DNA from: TMP-86 sp044226865
Lineage (GTDB): Bacteria; Pseudomonadota; Gammaproteobacteria; Steroidobacterales; Steroidobacteraceae
Direction: 5' to 3'
Length of the DNA stretch: 64,000 nt
Assembly: GCA_044226865.1 (NCBI GenBank)
Contig: JBGAGE010000013.1
Location: 99,109-163,108, forward strand
Below the pieces are notes generated by a model. The model was given only the letters and a program-made list of their open reading frames with translations. It was not told where the DNA came from and made no database searches. Of this stretch, positions 14,969 to 23,244 are shown piece after piece. The position numbers were made by a program, and so were the translations under genes. How positions within the stretch are numbered: position 1 is the stretch's first letter; each line of letters opens with the position of its first letter.

Positions 14969-15796
14969 ATGAACAATGTTCAGACGTTGATGGACGAGTC
15001 CAGTGGTCGTGGCAATGCCTTTGCGCGCACCCTGGTCGGAGAGGATCTGCAGCGGTGCACGCCGGCGGCGCTGTCGGGGGAGGCAGATCCACGCACCAGT
15101 CCGAGCTATAAGTTCCTATCCACCGAGCGGATCATCGAGGCGTTGCGGTCGGTGGGGTTCTTGCCGGTGCAGGCCTCCCAGGTGAGGAGCCGTCGCATGA
15201 GTCCTCGCTTTGCGCCCCACGTGATCCGGTTCCGGCGGCGCTACGAGACGGTTCAGCTGAGGGACTCGATTCCCGAGATCTTGTGTTTGAACTCTCACAA
15301 TGGACGGACGGCGTTGCAGTTTCGGTTGGCCTTGTACCGTCCCATCTGCACTAACGGATTGATCGTCTGCAGTGAGGCCTTGCCGGTGTGGAGGGTGCCA
15401 CATCGGGGAGATGTGTTCGACCAGGCGATCGCGGCGGTGGTCCAGCAGGCCGAGCAGTTCTCAGAGATCGGGCGTTGGGTGGAGCGCATGGAGCAGACAC
15501 GGTTGGACAGTGATCAGCGGCTGTCCTTTGCCTCTCGTGCCTTGTTGCTTCGATACCCTGGTGGTCAGCATGCAGGGATGCAGGCGGGCCAGCTGTTGGA
15601 GGCTCGTCGGTCTGAGGATGCAGGGGATGATGTATGGCGGGTTTACAACACCATCCAGGAGAACGTGATCCAGGGTGGTCAGGTGAGGCAGTCGGCTTCG
15701 GGTCGGCAGCTTCGGTCTCGTCCCATTAGGGCCATTGCTAGAGATGTAGAGATCAACACGGGTTTGTGGCCGATTGCAGTCGGACTCGTCAGCTAA
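14969..15796 (+). CDS. DUF932-family protein of mobile elements
   Basis: The 275-residue protein has the DUF932 pattern: SPSYKFLSTERIIEALRSVGF near residue 45, RRMSPRFAPHVIRFR, then LCLNSHNGRTALQFRLALYRPICTNGLIVC and a C-terminal helix with DVWRVYNTIQENVIQGG. DUF932 proteins are widespread on plasmids, phages and conjugative elements; their activity is not established. The gene forms a one-gene unit with leader copy 3 and a strong terminator. Confidence 0.82.
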   Translation: MNNVQTLMDESSGRGNAFARTLVGEDLQRCTPAALSGEADPRTSPSYKFLSTERIIEALRSVGFLPVQASQVRSRRMSPRFAPHVIRFRRRYETVQLRDSIPEILCLNSHNGRTALQFRLALYRPICTNGLIVCSEALPVWRVPHRGDVFDQAIAAVVQQAEQFSEIGRWVERMEQTRLDSDQRLSFASRALLLRYPGGQHAGMQAGQLLEARRSEDAGDDVWRVYNTIQENVIQGGQVRQSASGRQLRSRPIRAIARDVEINTGLWPIAVGLVS

Positions 15797-15812
15797 CCTG
15801 GTAGGTCATCGA

Positions 15813-15847
15813 GGGGAGAGGTGCTTTGGTGCCTCTTCCCTTTTTTT
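15813..15847 (+). terminator. Intrinsic terminator of the DUF932 gene
   Basis: GGGGAGAGGTGC (15813-15824) pairs, with GU wobbles, with GTGCCTCTTCCC (15829-15840), followed by seven T (15841-15847). Confidence 0.85.
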
Positions 15848-15913
15848 ATGGCCGGCGTGGGGAGGCAGGGGAGGTCGGAGGGAGCGGCCTGGGTTGTGTC
15901 AGGTGCAGAGTTT

Positions 15914-15958
15914 GGCCGCTATCTCAGGTCATTTGCCGGATAGCTGACGAGCAGCGGC
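15914..15958. other. oriT: Candidate origin of transfer (oriT)
   Basis: The ~130 bp between the DUF932 terminator and mobC contain GCTATC (15918-15923) facing GATAGC (15939-15944), and an outer GGCCGC (15914-15919) facing GCGGC further right (about 15954-15958). The oriT of mobC-relaxase systems usually lies just upstream of mobC. No nic consensus was recognised, so this is a positional guess backed by a modest inverted repeat. Confidence 0.35.
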
Positions 15959-15977
15959 TTGCTTCAAAGTACATGCC

Positions 15978-16529
15978 ATGAATGACCACACACACGTCAT
16001 GGCTTGGGTCACGCGCGAGACGAAGGAACGGTTTGCGATGTTGGCTCGCAATCGCGAGCTCTCCGAATCCGCGCTGCTGAAACAACTGATCGAGATTGCG
16101 CTAGCTGGCGCGGGGATCCAAGAGGTGAAGCCTGTCGACATCCTGGAGCCCGTGTCGGCAAAGGAGCGCTTGTCCGTCACCTTGCAGATCGACGACGTTC
16201 AGCTGTTGCGAGAGCGCGCCAGGGCGCGAGGCGTGCCGACCAGCCGCTACGTATCGCTCCTGGTCCGATCTCATTTGCGGGCTGTCGCGCCGTTGCCGAC
16301 GGCGGAGTTGGAGGCGCTTCGACGGAGCATCGCCGAGGTCGGTGCCATCGGTCGGAACTTGAACCAAATCGCGCGAGCGGTGAACCAAGGGTTGATGCCC
16401 AACGGACCCACCCGGGCGGAGATCCACACCCTGTTGCGCGGATTGAACAACCTCAAGGATCAGATCAAAGCGGTACTCGCGGCCAATCTGAACAGTTGGA
16501 GGGACGGACATGAAAAAGCGGTCGGTTGA
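15978..16529 (+). CDS. mobC: MobC-family relaxosome accessory protein
   Basis: The 183-residue product has an N-terminal ribbon-helix-helix-like segment (TRETKERFAMLARNRELSESALLKQL), a second similar segment (about 70-105), and the hallmark IGRNLNQIARAVNQG near residue 132 that defines the MobC family. MobC helps open oriT and load the relaxase. Its 3' end overlaps the relaxase gene by 20 bp, indicating translational coupling. Confidence 0.85.
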   Translation: MNDHTHVMAWVTRETKERFAMLARNRELSESALLKQLIEIALAGAGIQEVKPVDILEPVSAKERLSVTLQIDDVQLLRERARARGVPTSRYVSLLVRSHLRAVAPLPTAELEALRRSIAEVGAIGRNLNQIARAVNQGLMPNGPTRAEIHTLLRGLNNLKDQIKAVLAANLNSWRDGHEKAVG

Positions 16530-17454
16530 TCTTCGAGGAGGCAGCGCCCCTATCCTCGATATCGTCTCCTATGGTCGCGGGGGCGGGTCGGGGCGCTTCA
16601 CCAAGGAGCAGCTGGAATTGATCGCGCGAACCGTGAGCCGGGCGCCTGAGGTCATGGTCAAGGTGTCGGGTGGCGCCCGGAGCCTTCGTGGGGCGGCGGC
16701 TCACTTTGGATACATCAGCCGGCAGGCGTCGCTGGATCTCGAGACTGACGAGGGGGGCGCCGTCCGAGATAAGGATGGCCTCAAGGGGCTGATCCGGGAT
16801 TGGGATCTGGACATTGAAGTGATAACCCCGTCAGCGAGGGCAGTTAAGGAGCCGACGAAGGGTCCGAAGCTGGTCCACAATCTGATCTTCTCGATGCCCG
16901 CGGGAACATCGGCGGACAAGGTGCTGAAGGCTGTCAAGAAGCTTGCGCAGGAGGAATGGGCATTGAAGCACCGGTACGCGATGGTTCTACACACCGATGA
17001 GCCACATCCCCATGTCCACGTGGTCCTGAAGGCACGAAGTGAACAGGGATTCCGTTTGAATATACGGAAAGCTACGCTTCGCGACTGGCGGCAACGATTT
17101 GCAACGCATTTGCGCGAACAAGGGGTTTCGGCGAATGCAACTCCCCGGCTGATACGGGGTCAGAATTTGCGAAGCATTCCTGACGAGATGTTTCGTGCGC
17201 ACGCTCGAGGAGCGATTGGAAAGATTTCGCTGACCGGAACGAATTTGTTGAACGTAGACAAAAAGCAGGCGGCTGTTTATCGAGGCTGGCGCCGAGTCTC
17301 AGCGACACTGGAAGAGATGGGTTACTCGGAGCTTGCGTCTTCAACACGTGCGCACATGGATTCGATTCGGGCAAGTGGAGGTCGTTGGGGGGCGGAGCGA
17401 AGTGATTCTTTAAAAGTGATCAGCCAAAACCAAAATCGCGCTAGAGAAGCATGA
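16510..17454 (+). CDS. VirD2/MobA-type relaxase
   Basis: Strand-transferase that nicks oriT and pilots DNA through the T4SS. The 314-residue protein carries the metal-binding cluster HTDEPHPHVHV (His 161, 166, 168, 170) with a downstream Lys/Arg-rich segment. A possible catalytic Tyr 68 lies in FGYISRQ, followed by an acidic stretch, as in relaxases whose Tyr is not at the extreme N-terminus. It lacks a long C-terminal primase/helicase part. The LPD7/TraI-tail modules encoded at 8.3-10.2 kb may supply such functions separately (inference). Confidence 0.8.
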   Translation: MKKRSVDLRGGSAPILDIVSYGRGGGSGRFTKEQLELIARTVSRAPEVMVKVSGGARSLRGAAAHFGYISRQASLDLETDEGGAVRDKDGLKGLIRDWDLDIEVITPSARAVKEPTKGPKLVHNLIFSMPAGTSADKVLKAVKKLAQEEWALKHRYAMVLHTDEPHPHVHVVLKARSEQGFRLNIRKATLRDWRQRFATHLREQGVSANATPRLIRGQNLRSIPDEMFRAHARGAIGKISLTGTNLLNVDKKQAAVYRGWRRVSATLEEMGYSELASSTRAHMDSIRASGGRWGAERSDSLKVISQNQNRAREA

Positions 17455-17658
17455 TTCTGGCCTCAAGATCGAGATCAGGTCTGGATGCCCATGCCGCGTC
17501 GGATCGACGCCGCAATCATGCGCAGCTGTATAATGAAAGCTGCCGGCATCGGCGGTTCGATACGAACGATTGCGAAGCGGCAAACCGACGAGTGATGTGT
17601 AGTCTCGACGGCGATCGGCTCCGTGCTTTAGAGGCTGAAAGAGGGATAGGGATTTCTA

Positions 17659-19350
17659 ATGAGCATTATTCACGTCAATCAAATTCGCCTCCACGTTCTG
17701 AAACTATTCGAAAAGGTGATTGACCTTTCCGACCAGCAAAACGCACCCCCCGCTCAGCGGGAAGACTTCTTGCTAACCCGTTCACTGGCGGCATACGCCG
17801 TGCACTATTTGTCAGGGGCGCCAGCGGAGCTGGCAGCGTCGTCCGTTACCGATGGGGGGCAAGATAATGGCCTCGATGCGATCTATTACGATGAAGCAAA
17901 TCGAAGGCTATACCTTGTCCAATCTAAGTGGATTAAAAGCGGAATAGGTGAGCCAGAGAATGGAGATGTTAAGAAGTTTGTGGCGGGAATTCACGACCTA
18001 TTTAACATGCAATTCGAGAGATTCAACGCGAAGGTGCGTTCCGTTCAGTCTTCGCTGGAGCAAGCGCTTGCCGATCCCAATACTCGGTACGAGATGGTTT
18101 TAGTACATACCGGAACGTCGGCTCTTGCGGAGCCCTCCCGCCGCGACTTGGATGATCTGCAAAAGGAAATGAACGATACGAGTGAGGTGGTATTTACCAC
18201 TGTGCTTAATCAGGGGCAGCTACATAATTCACTCGTCGCTAGCGCTGCCGGGGAGCCCATAAACTTGGTGATCAGCCTCAAGGAATGGGGGCACAAACCG
18301 GGACCACGCGAGGCGTTCTACGGACAGGTCAGTGGGGATCAGATTGCCGACTGGTGGGGCAAGTATCGAACGCGTCTATTCTCCAGAAACTTGCGAAATA
18401 TGCTTGGTGAGACCGAGGTAAACGCGGAAATCCGTCAAACACTAGAGCAGAACCCGAGTGCGTTTTGGTATTTCAACAATGGGGTCACTTTGATCTGTCG
18501 GCGCGCGCAGCGGGCGATGGCAGGAGGAACGCTCAGAGACCTTGCGACTTTTCATTGTGATGATATTTCCATCGTAAATGGCGCTCAGACGGTAGGAACG
18601 ATCGGGAAGTTCGGTGAAGTTCATGCCGAGAAATGTGCGGACGCTCTTGTGTCGCTGCGAATCATCGTTCGAGGAGAGGATATAGGCTTCGGGGACGAAG
18701 TGACGAAGACAAATAATCGTCAAAATCGAATCGAAAATCGAGATTTCGTCGCGCTTGACCCGGAGCAAGCGCGCTTGAGGAGCGAACTCGCTATCGACGG
18801 AATCGACTATCAGATTGTTCGTGCCGAGTCGGTTTCCAGGACTCCACACAGTTTCGACTTAATAGACGCGACGACAGCTTTGGTTATGGCATCGGGAAAT
18901 GTGCGTCTGGTTGTGCAGCTGAAGCGCGAGATTGGAAAACTTTGGGACGATCCGTCAAAAGCTCCTTATAAGGAATTATTCAACACAAGTGTCCCTGGTC
19001 TTTTCGTCTGGCGATGCGTGCAGGTGCAACGACGTATTGACGAAGCTTTAGAGACTCGCGGGAAGAGAAGCGGTACGGCCAATTCTAAGAGGCGTCCTAT
19101 CGCCACTCATGGGAATCGGATTGTTGCCGCGCTCGTGTTCGATGGCCTACCTGTTGATCGGTTCAAGGAACCTGGTTTTGATATTGAGACAGTCGCGTCT
19201 TCATCCACGATTACATCTTTAGTGGATTCGCGGCTGGAAGCTCTGCTTGACCGATTTGAAAAACACTACGGTGGGTCGATGATTCCGACGTTATTTAAGA
19301 ACCTTTCGAAATGTGAGCATTTGGTGGGCCTTATCAGGAAGGATGGATGA
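17659..19350 (+). CDS. AIPR-family abortive-infection phage resistance protein
   Basis: The 563-residue protein has an N-terminal segment resembling a PD-(D/E)XK nuclease core (TDGGQDNGLDAIYYD with Asp near 69 and 73, then LYLVQSK at 84-90). The AIPR domain follows (about 225-480: FWYFNNGVTLIC, DISIVNGAQTVGTI, TKTNNRQNRIENRDFVALD). AIPR proteins are linked to phage resistance and often sit beside restriction-modification genes, as here: the methylase gene starts 8 bp inside its 3' end. Codon use and GC content are visibly lower than in the T4SS genes. Mechanism of the family is not settled. Confidence 0.8.
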   Translation: MSIIHVNQIRLHVLKLFEKVIDLSDQQNAPPAQREDFLLTRSLAAYAVHYLSGAPAELAASSVTDGGQDNGLDAIYYDEANRRLYLVQSKWIKSGIGEPENGDVKKFVAGIHDLFNMQFERFNAKVRSVQSSLEQALADPNTRYEMVLVHTGTSALAEPSRRDLDDLQKEMNDTSEVVFTTVLNQGQLHNSLVASAAGEPINLVISLKEWGHKPGPREAFYGQVSGDQIADWWGKYRTRLFSRNLRNMLGETEVNAEIRQTLEQNPSAFWYFNNGVTLICRRAQRAMAGGTLRDLATFHCDDISIVNGAQTVGTIGKFGEVHAEKCADALVSLRIIVRGEDIGFGDEVTKTNNRQNRIENRDFVALDPEQARLRSELAIDGIDYQIVRAESVSRTPHSFDLIDATTALVMASGNVRLVVQLKREIGKLWDDPSKAPYKELFNTSVPGLFVWRCVQVQRRIDEALETRGKRSGTANSKRRPIATHGNRIVAALVFDGLPVDRFKEPGFDIETVASSSTITSLVDSRLEALLDRFEKHYGGSMIPTLFKNLSKCEHLVGLIRKDG

Positions 19351-20611
19351 TGAAACGCGGAGACTGTACATAAAAACAGTATGGCTGTATGCTGAGTTGG
19401 GTCCTTTCCCGGTAATTTGGCCCCAAGAGTCGAACAGTGATTCGACCATAGAAGGCTTTCTAACGAGATTTCAAATGACCAATAGTGCCAATCCTGCGTT
19501 GCGAGTTTCGACCAGGGAAGTCAGTGCTGATTCTGGTAGCCACGACGGGCTAAATGGCGAAGCGTTGGGCGGGATCTCGATGCCGGAGCAAGTAAAGAAG
19601 TTTCCAGAATTCCGCTACATGGGTTCGAAGCATCGACTGCTGCCATGGATTCACGGTGTTTTGCGAAATCTGGAGTTTGAGACTGTAGCTGACCCATTCG
19701 TGGGCAGCGGTAGCGTCGCCTACCTTCTAAAAGCAATGGGTAAGCAGGTTTTTGCATCCGATTTCCTGCGATTTCCCGCTGTTCTTGCTTCAGCTACGGT
19801 TGCAAATAGTCGATGCAAATTGGATGAAAAGACAGTTAAAAAGCTTCTTGTAAGAAAATCGAAGGGACGCAGTTTCATTGAGAGAACATTCGACGGTGTT
19901 TTCTTTGAACGCAGCGATCTGCAATTCTTGGATCGAGTATCTTCCAATATTGAAGGTCTCTCGCAACCAGCACTTCAAGCATTGGCAAAGGCTGCATTGA
20001 TTCGATCCTGTCTGAAGAAGCAGCCCCGCGGCGTTTTTACGATTTCTGGTGACCTTTCGCGGTACGACGACGGGCGCCGCGATCTGCGCATCAGCATAGA
20101 AGAACATTTTTTAGAGCAGGTGGCGACCTTCAATGACGTTGTGTTCAGTAATGGTTTGCGACACTTCGTACGCCACGCAAATGTTTTTGATCTCAAGCCA
20201 AAAGGTATTGATCTCGTTTATCTCGATCCGCCGTACGTGCCGCGAGCAGACGATAACTGCTATATGAAGCGTTATCATTTTGTTGAGGGATTGTCGTGCT
20301 ACTGGAAGGGCGTGGAAATCTTGCAAGACACAAAAGTGAAAAAGATTCGTAAGCCGTACACTCCGTTCGGATCGCGAAAGACCGCGGTTGAGGCATTTGA
20401 CCGCCTGTTCCAGGTTTTTCGTAGGAGCAAAATCGTACTTTCTTACAGCAGCAACGGCTATCCGGACAAGGAGATTTTGGAGGGTCTTTTGCATCGCTAT
20501 AAGAACAAGGTCACTTCATATGAGCGAGTGCACCGATATCATTTCGGAACTCATGGCGGAGTTGGGGCCGATCGCGCGTTGGTTCGCGAATATCTCCTAG
20601 TCGGCGAATGA
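19343..20611 (+). CDS. D12-class N6-adenine DNA methyltransferase
   Basis: A 422-residue protein with the Dam/D12 methylase arrangement. The SAM-binding N-terminal motif is FRYMGSKHRLLPWI near residue 91. Motif I is ADPFVGSGSVAYLL near 115 and the catalytic DPPY motif is LDPPYVPRADDNCY near 294. About 80 residues before the methylase fold (RLYIKTVWLYAELG) are unassigned. The ATG at 19343 has an AGGAAGG site and overlaps the AIPR stop. Downstream, the nuclease gene overlaps by ATGA. Together the two encode a type II restriction-modification pair; the methylase protects host DNA. Confidence 0.85.
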   Translation: MDDETRRLYIKTVWLYAELGPFPVIWPQESNSDSTIEGFLTRFQMTNSANPALRVSTREVSADSGSHDGLNGEALGGISMPEQVKKFPEFRYMGSKHRLLPWIHGVLRNLEFETVADPFVGSGSVAYLLKAMGKQVFASDFLRFPAVLASATVANSRCKLDEKTVKKLLVRKSKGRSFIERTFDGVFFERSDLQFLDRVSSNIEGLSQPALQALAKAALIRSCLKKQPRGVFTISGDLSRYDDGRRDLRISIEEHFLEQVATFNDVVFSNGLRHFVRHANVFDLKPKGIDLVYLDPPYVPRADDNCYMKRYHFVEGLSCYWKGVEILQDTKVKKIRKPYTPFGSRKTAVEAFDRLFQVFRRSKIVLSYSSNGYPDKEILEGLLHRYKNKVTSYERVHRYHFGTHGGVGADRALVREYLLVGE

Positions 20612-21444
20612 AATACGTTGTCCAGACTGTAGATGAGATTCTCAGCAAGTTGAGTTCTCTTGAGGTCGATTGGAGAGACGAAACGGCATTAAACGTTATC
20701 CATCGAATTTCTGCGATTCCGATTAAATTGACCTACTCATTGGAGGACGTGGAATCTCTATTGGATGCGGATTTCGACGAGGGGCTGCTTATTTGCCGCC
20801 TATTCATGGGGCAATCTAAAGACTCCTTCACTGCACTTTTGCATTCAGTACGCGGCGATGCGGGAATTGGCGTCAAAGCTTACAAGGCCGATAAAAGCTC
20901 CTTCTTGCGGGATCTACGCACCACCGGATTGCTCGATAGTATGGCGGCGGAAACGAACCGCAAGGCACACTGGAGTGACGTGCTGATCGAGAGATTGCGA
21001 AGTGGTCGTGGAAGTGCGATATCTGGCCAAAAGCGCGGGCGTGGTGTGGAGGATTTTGCTGAGGCCGTTGTTCGTAGGGTTTTTGGGGATCAGTATCAAA
21101 TGCGTTGTACATTTCACGGTCCGCGTAACACTACGGCCAAATGTGATTTTGCAATTCCTTCGAAAGGCGATGCGAGGATATTGATAGAGTCGAAAGGATA
21201 TGGAGCCACAGGTTCGAAGATGACCGATATTTTGGGCGATATTCACACCATTGTCGGCGCCAAGCGTCATGACTCCGCGCTTCTTTTCTTCACCGATGGC
21301 CTTACCTGGAAGGAGAGGAAGAGTGACCTTCGGAAACTAGTTGAGCTTCAGAACAATGGTGAGATTCTGCGCATCTACACATGCGCTATGGCCGAACAAT
21401 TTGAAGCTGATTTGCGGCAATTGAAGTTGGAATCAGGAATCTAG
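20608..21444 (+). CDS. Type II restriction endonuclease, PD-(D/E)XK, DpnII/MboI-like
   Basis: The 278-residue product carries a PD-(D/E)XK core: CDFAIP near residue 178 and ILIESKGYG near 191, followed by a helix and FFTDGLTW. The N-terminal ~120 residues (MKYVVQTVDEILSKLSSL) recall DpnII-type enzymes. Overlap with the methylase gene supports a cognate pair. If the DpnII resemblance holds, the target would be GATC; this is inference. The gene ends 250 bp before the convergent Argonaute gene, a gap in which I see nothing. Confidence 0.72.
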   Translation: MKYVVQTVDEILSKLSSLEVDWRDETALNVIHRISAIPIKLTYSLEDVESLLDADFDEGLLICRLFMGQSKDSFTALLHSVRGDAGIGVKAYKADKSSFLRDLRTTGLLDSMAAETNRKAHWSDVLIERLRSGRGSAISGQKRGRGVEDFAEAVVRRVFGDQYQMRCTFHGPRNTTAKCDFAIPSKGDARILIESKGYGATGSKMTDILGDIHTIVGAKRHDSALLFFTDGLTWKERKSDLRKLVELQNNGEILRIYTCAMAEQFEADLRQLKLESGI

Positions 21445-21693
21445 TTTGTTCAGGCTCTCACGCAAATTGTCTATGCTCGCGGTTCTCGGGGATGTTTCGA
21501 AATTTCGCTGGCTCCTGAATCTGGGTAAGCTTCCCGTTTTTAGCGGGGATTGGAAGTGGAACAGCGTTATGCTGCCATCGCCAACTTTTGCCTGGTCGTT
21601 ATGCCTGCTGCCATTTGCAGCCAATCCCGTATAGGTCCTTAACCTGCCTCCGTGCTTGCGTTGGGGCCGATGCATCGGGGTGGGGCGGTTCGT

Positions 21694-23244
21694 TCAGATG
21701 TAGAATTTGAACGGTAGGCGAGGCGCTGAATCGATAGGGGCGGACACGAGAATGTCGCCAATTGCGTCGGCGAACCTTATCGTCACCGGTTCGCGATCGT
21801 TGTAAAGGCAGGTATTGAAATTGATTTTGGTCAGAGCCAGCACGTCCTTTAAGACTGTTTGAATGTCTTTCGCTCCGCGGCGGATTGAAACGTATAGAGG
21901 ATTGGGCGTATCCGGACCCATGTACGTGTCAAGCCGTGGAACGTACCCAGACGTCCACAAGTATGCCGATCGACTGTCAGTAAGCATGGCCGTTCCCCGA
22001 ATGGTGGGGTAGTTTCCAGGGCGAAACAGCTTGAGCTGATCCCAAGCGTCGGCAATTTGCACGCCTACAAGGCTGGTGCCAGTGTCTTCGCATACTTCGC
22101 TGAAGCCGATCCACTCGTCGTCACTAAACGATGACCTCGCGTGAAGGAATAGCTCGGAGGGATTGGATCTATGACGGTCACGGTACTCTTCGAGCACCGT
22201 CGACATCAATTGCCGCGATGCTTCTCGATCAAGGTGGTATTGCTTTCGGTCAGGCTGATACCAAGGCCCAAGCGCTCCTCGAAATACTACGCCCTCGCCA
22301 TCTGATAGAAACATTTGGGCGGCGCAACATGCGTGCCTGATATCTCCATCTTTTGGTTGGAGCTTATAAACCAGACCGACGTAACATACTCCCGGCCGCA
22401 CATTCGCGAGCTGCCAAGGTCGTCCTCCGCTTTTATAGTAAGAGCCGGTTCCTAACTTCCAAGCGATAGTCGCGGGATCTTCGACTCGCCTCAAAAGGTC
22501 TCGTTGATTCGCTTTGACGAACTCATGCGGCGTGAGTGTTGTCTCTCGGACTATTTGCGTGACAATCTGATGGTTCAGAAGGCGGGCTTTGAGCTGCCGT
22601 CGGAAGTTCTTCGCATATTTGAATACGTCGGCCTGCGTCTCGGCGTCGCCAAATAGGGTTGGTTGGATGGCGAGAGCAGCGGCATCTCGTTCAGTGATGG
22701 ATACCCGGCCTGGAATTCTGTCGGCCAAAGGAACCTTTGACTGAGGCCGACCAAGGTCAAATATGAAGTCGGGGATGACTACATACCAGAAGCTTGGGGG
22801 ATCCTCGTCGCGATTGCGGTCAATGACTAAGCGATCAACGAAAGCATCCACTGTGGACTTGATTGCCTCATGCCTGTTTTGTAACCGCAGTCGGTTTAGC
22901 AGATCCTTTTCGTCAATGTCAGCAATTTCCCGGACAGGCTTGGCAGACCAGCCTGCGTGGAATGCCTCGCTGAATCCAGGGAACGGGACGTGGTGTGGTT
23001 GTACCGCCTTCGATATGCGAGTCGGTTCTGGAATGTCGATGAAGCCGCTAACCTGAGATGCCCACTGCTTAAACCGCTGGACCCCGTTCGCGGTCCCGAT
23101 AACGCCGAAGCGCATAGGTCGCCTGTTCTCGCTGGCGTCAACCGGTCCAAAGAGATATAGGCCGTCGCGAGGGTAATCGACACTCTGCCGAAATCGGAAT
23201 TCAAGCTGAGGCTCTTCGATGTATAGGATTCTGCGACGTGTCAC
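21694..23244 (-). CDS. Short prokaryotic Argonaute (MID-PIWI) of a SPARTA system
   Basis: The 516-residue protein lacks N and PAZ domains and ends with the typical short-pAgo PIWI tail (KINFNTCLYNDREPVTIRFA, then RLPFKFYI). The middle part (GTGSYYKSGGRPWQL, CYVGLVYKL) fits MID/PIWI. Short pAgos bind small guides, have a catalytically dead PIWI and signal to an associated effector. The GTG start at 23244 overlaps the stop of the TIR-APAZ gene, so both are made from one transcript. TIR-APAZ plus short pAgo equals the known SPARTA arrangement, in which guide-directed sensing of invader DNA triggers NAD degradation. Confidence 0.87.
   Translation of the reverse strand: MTRRRILYIEEPQLEFRFRQSVDYPRDGLYLFGPVDASENRRPMRFGVIGTANGVQRFKQWASQVSGFIDIPEPTRISKAVQPHHVPFPGFSEAFHAGWSAKPVREIADIDEKDLLNRLRLQNRHEAIKSTVDAFVDRLVIDRNRDEDPPSFWYVVIPDFIFDLGRPQSKVPLADRIPGRVSITERDAAALAIQPTLFGDAETQADVFKYAKNFRRQLKARLLNHQIVTQIVRETTLTPHEFVKANQRDLLRRVEDPATIAWKLGTGSYYKSGGRPWQLANVRPGVCYVGLVYKLQPKDGDIRHACCAAQMFLSDGEGVVFRGALGPWYQPDRKQYHLDREASRQLMSTVLEEYRDRHRSNPSELFLHARSSFSDDEWIGFSEVCEDTGTSLVGVQIADAWDQLKLFRPGNYPTIRGTAMLTDSRSAYLWTSGYVPRLDTYMGPDTPNPLYVSIRRGAKDIQTVLKDVLALTKINFNTCLYNDREPVTIRFADAIGDILVSAPIDSAPRLPFKFYI

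Noticed and set aside
17451..17723. A 90-residue frame overlapping the relaxase stop
   Set aside because: The ATGA overlap is attractive, but the frame runs 65 bp into the AIPR gene, has a low-complexity Arg/Ser composition and no family resemblance. AIPR has its own start context.
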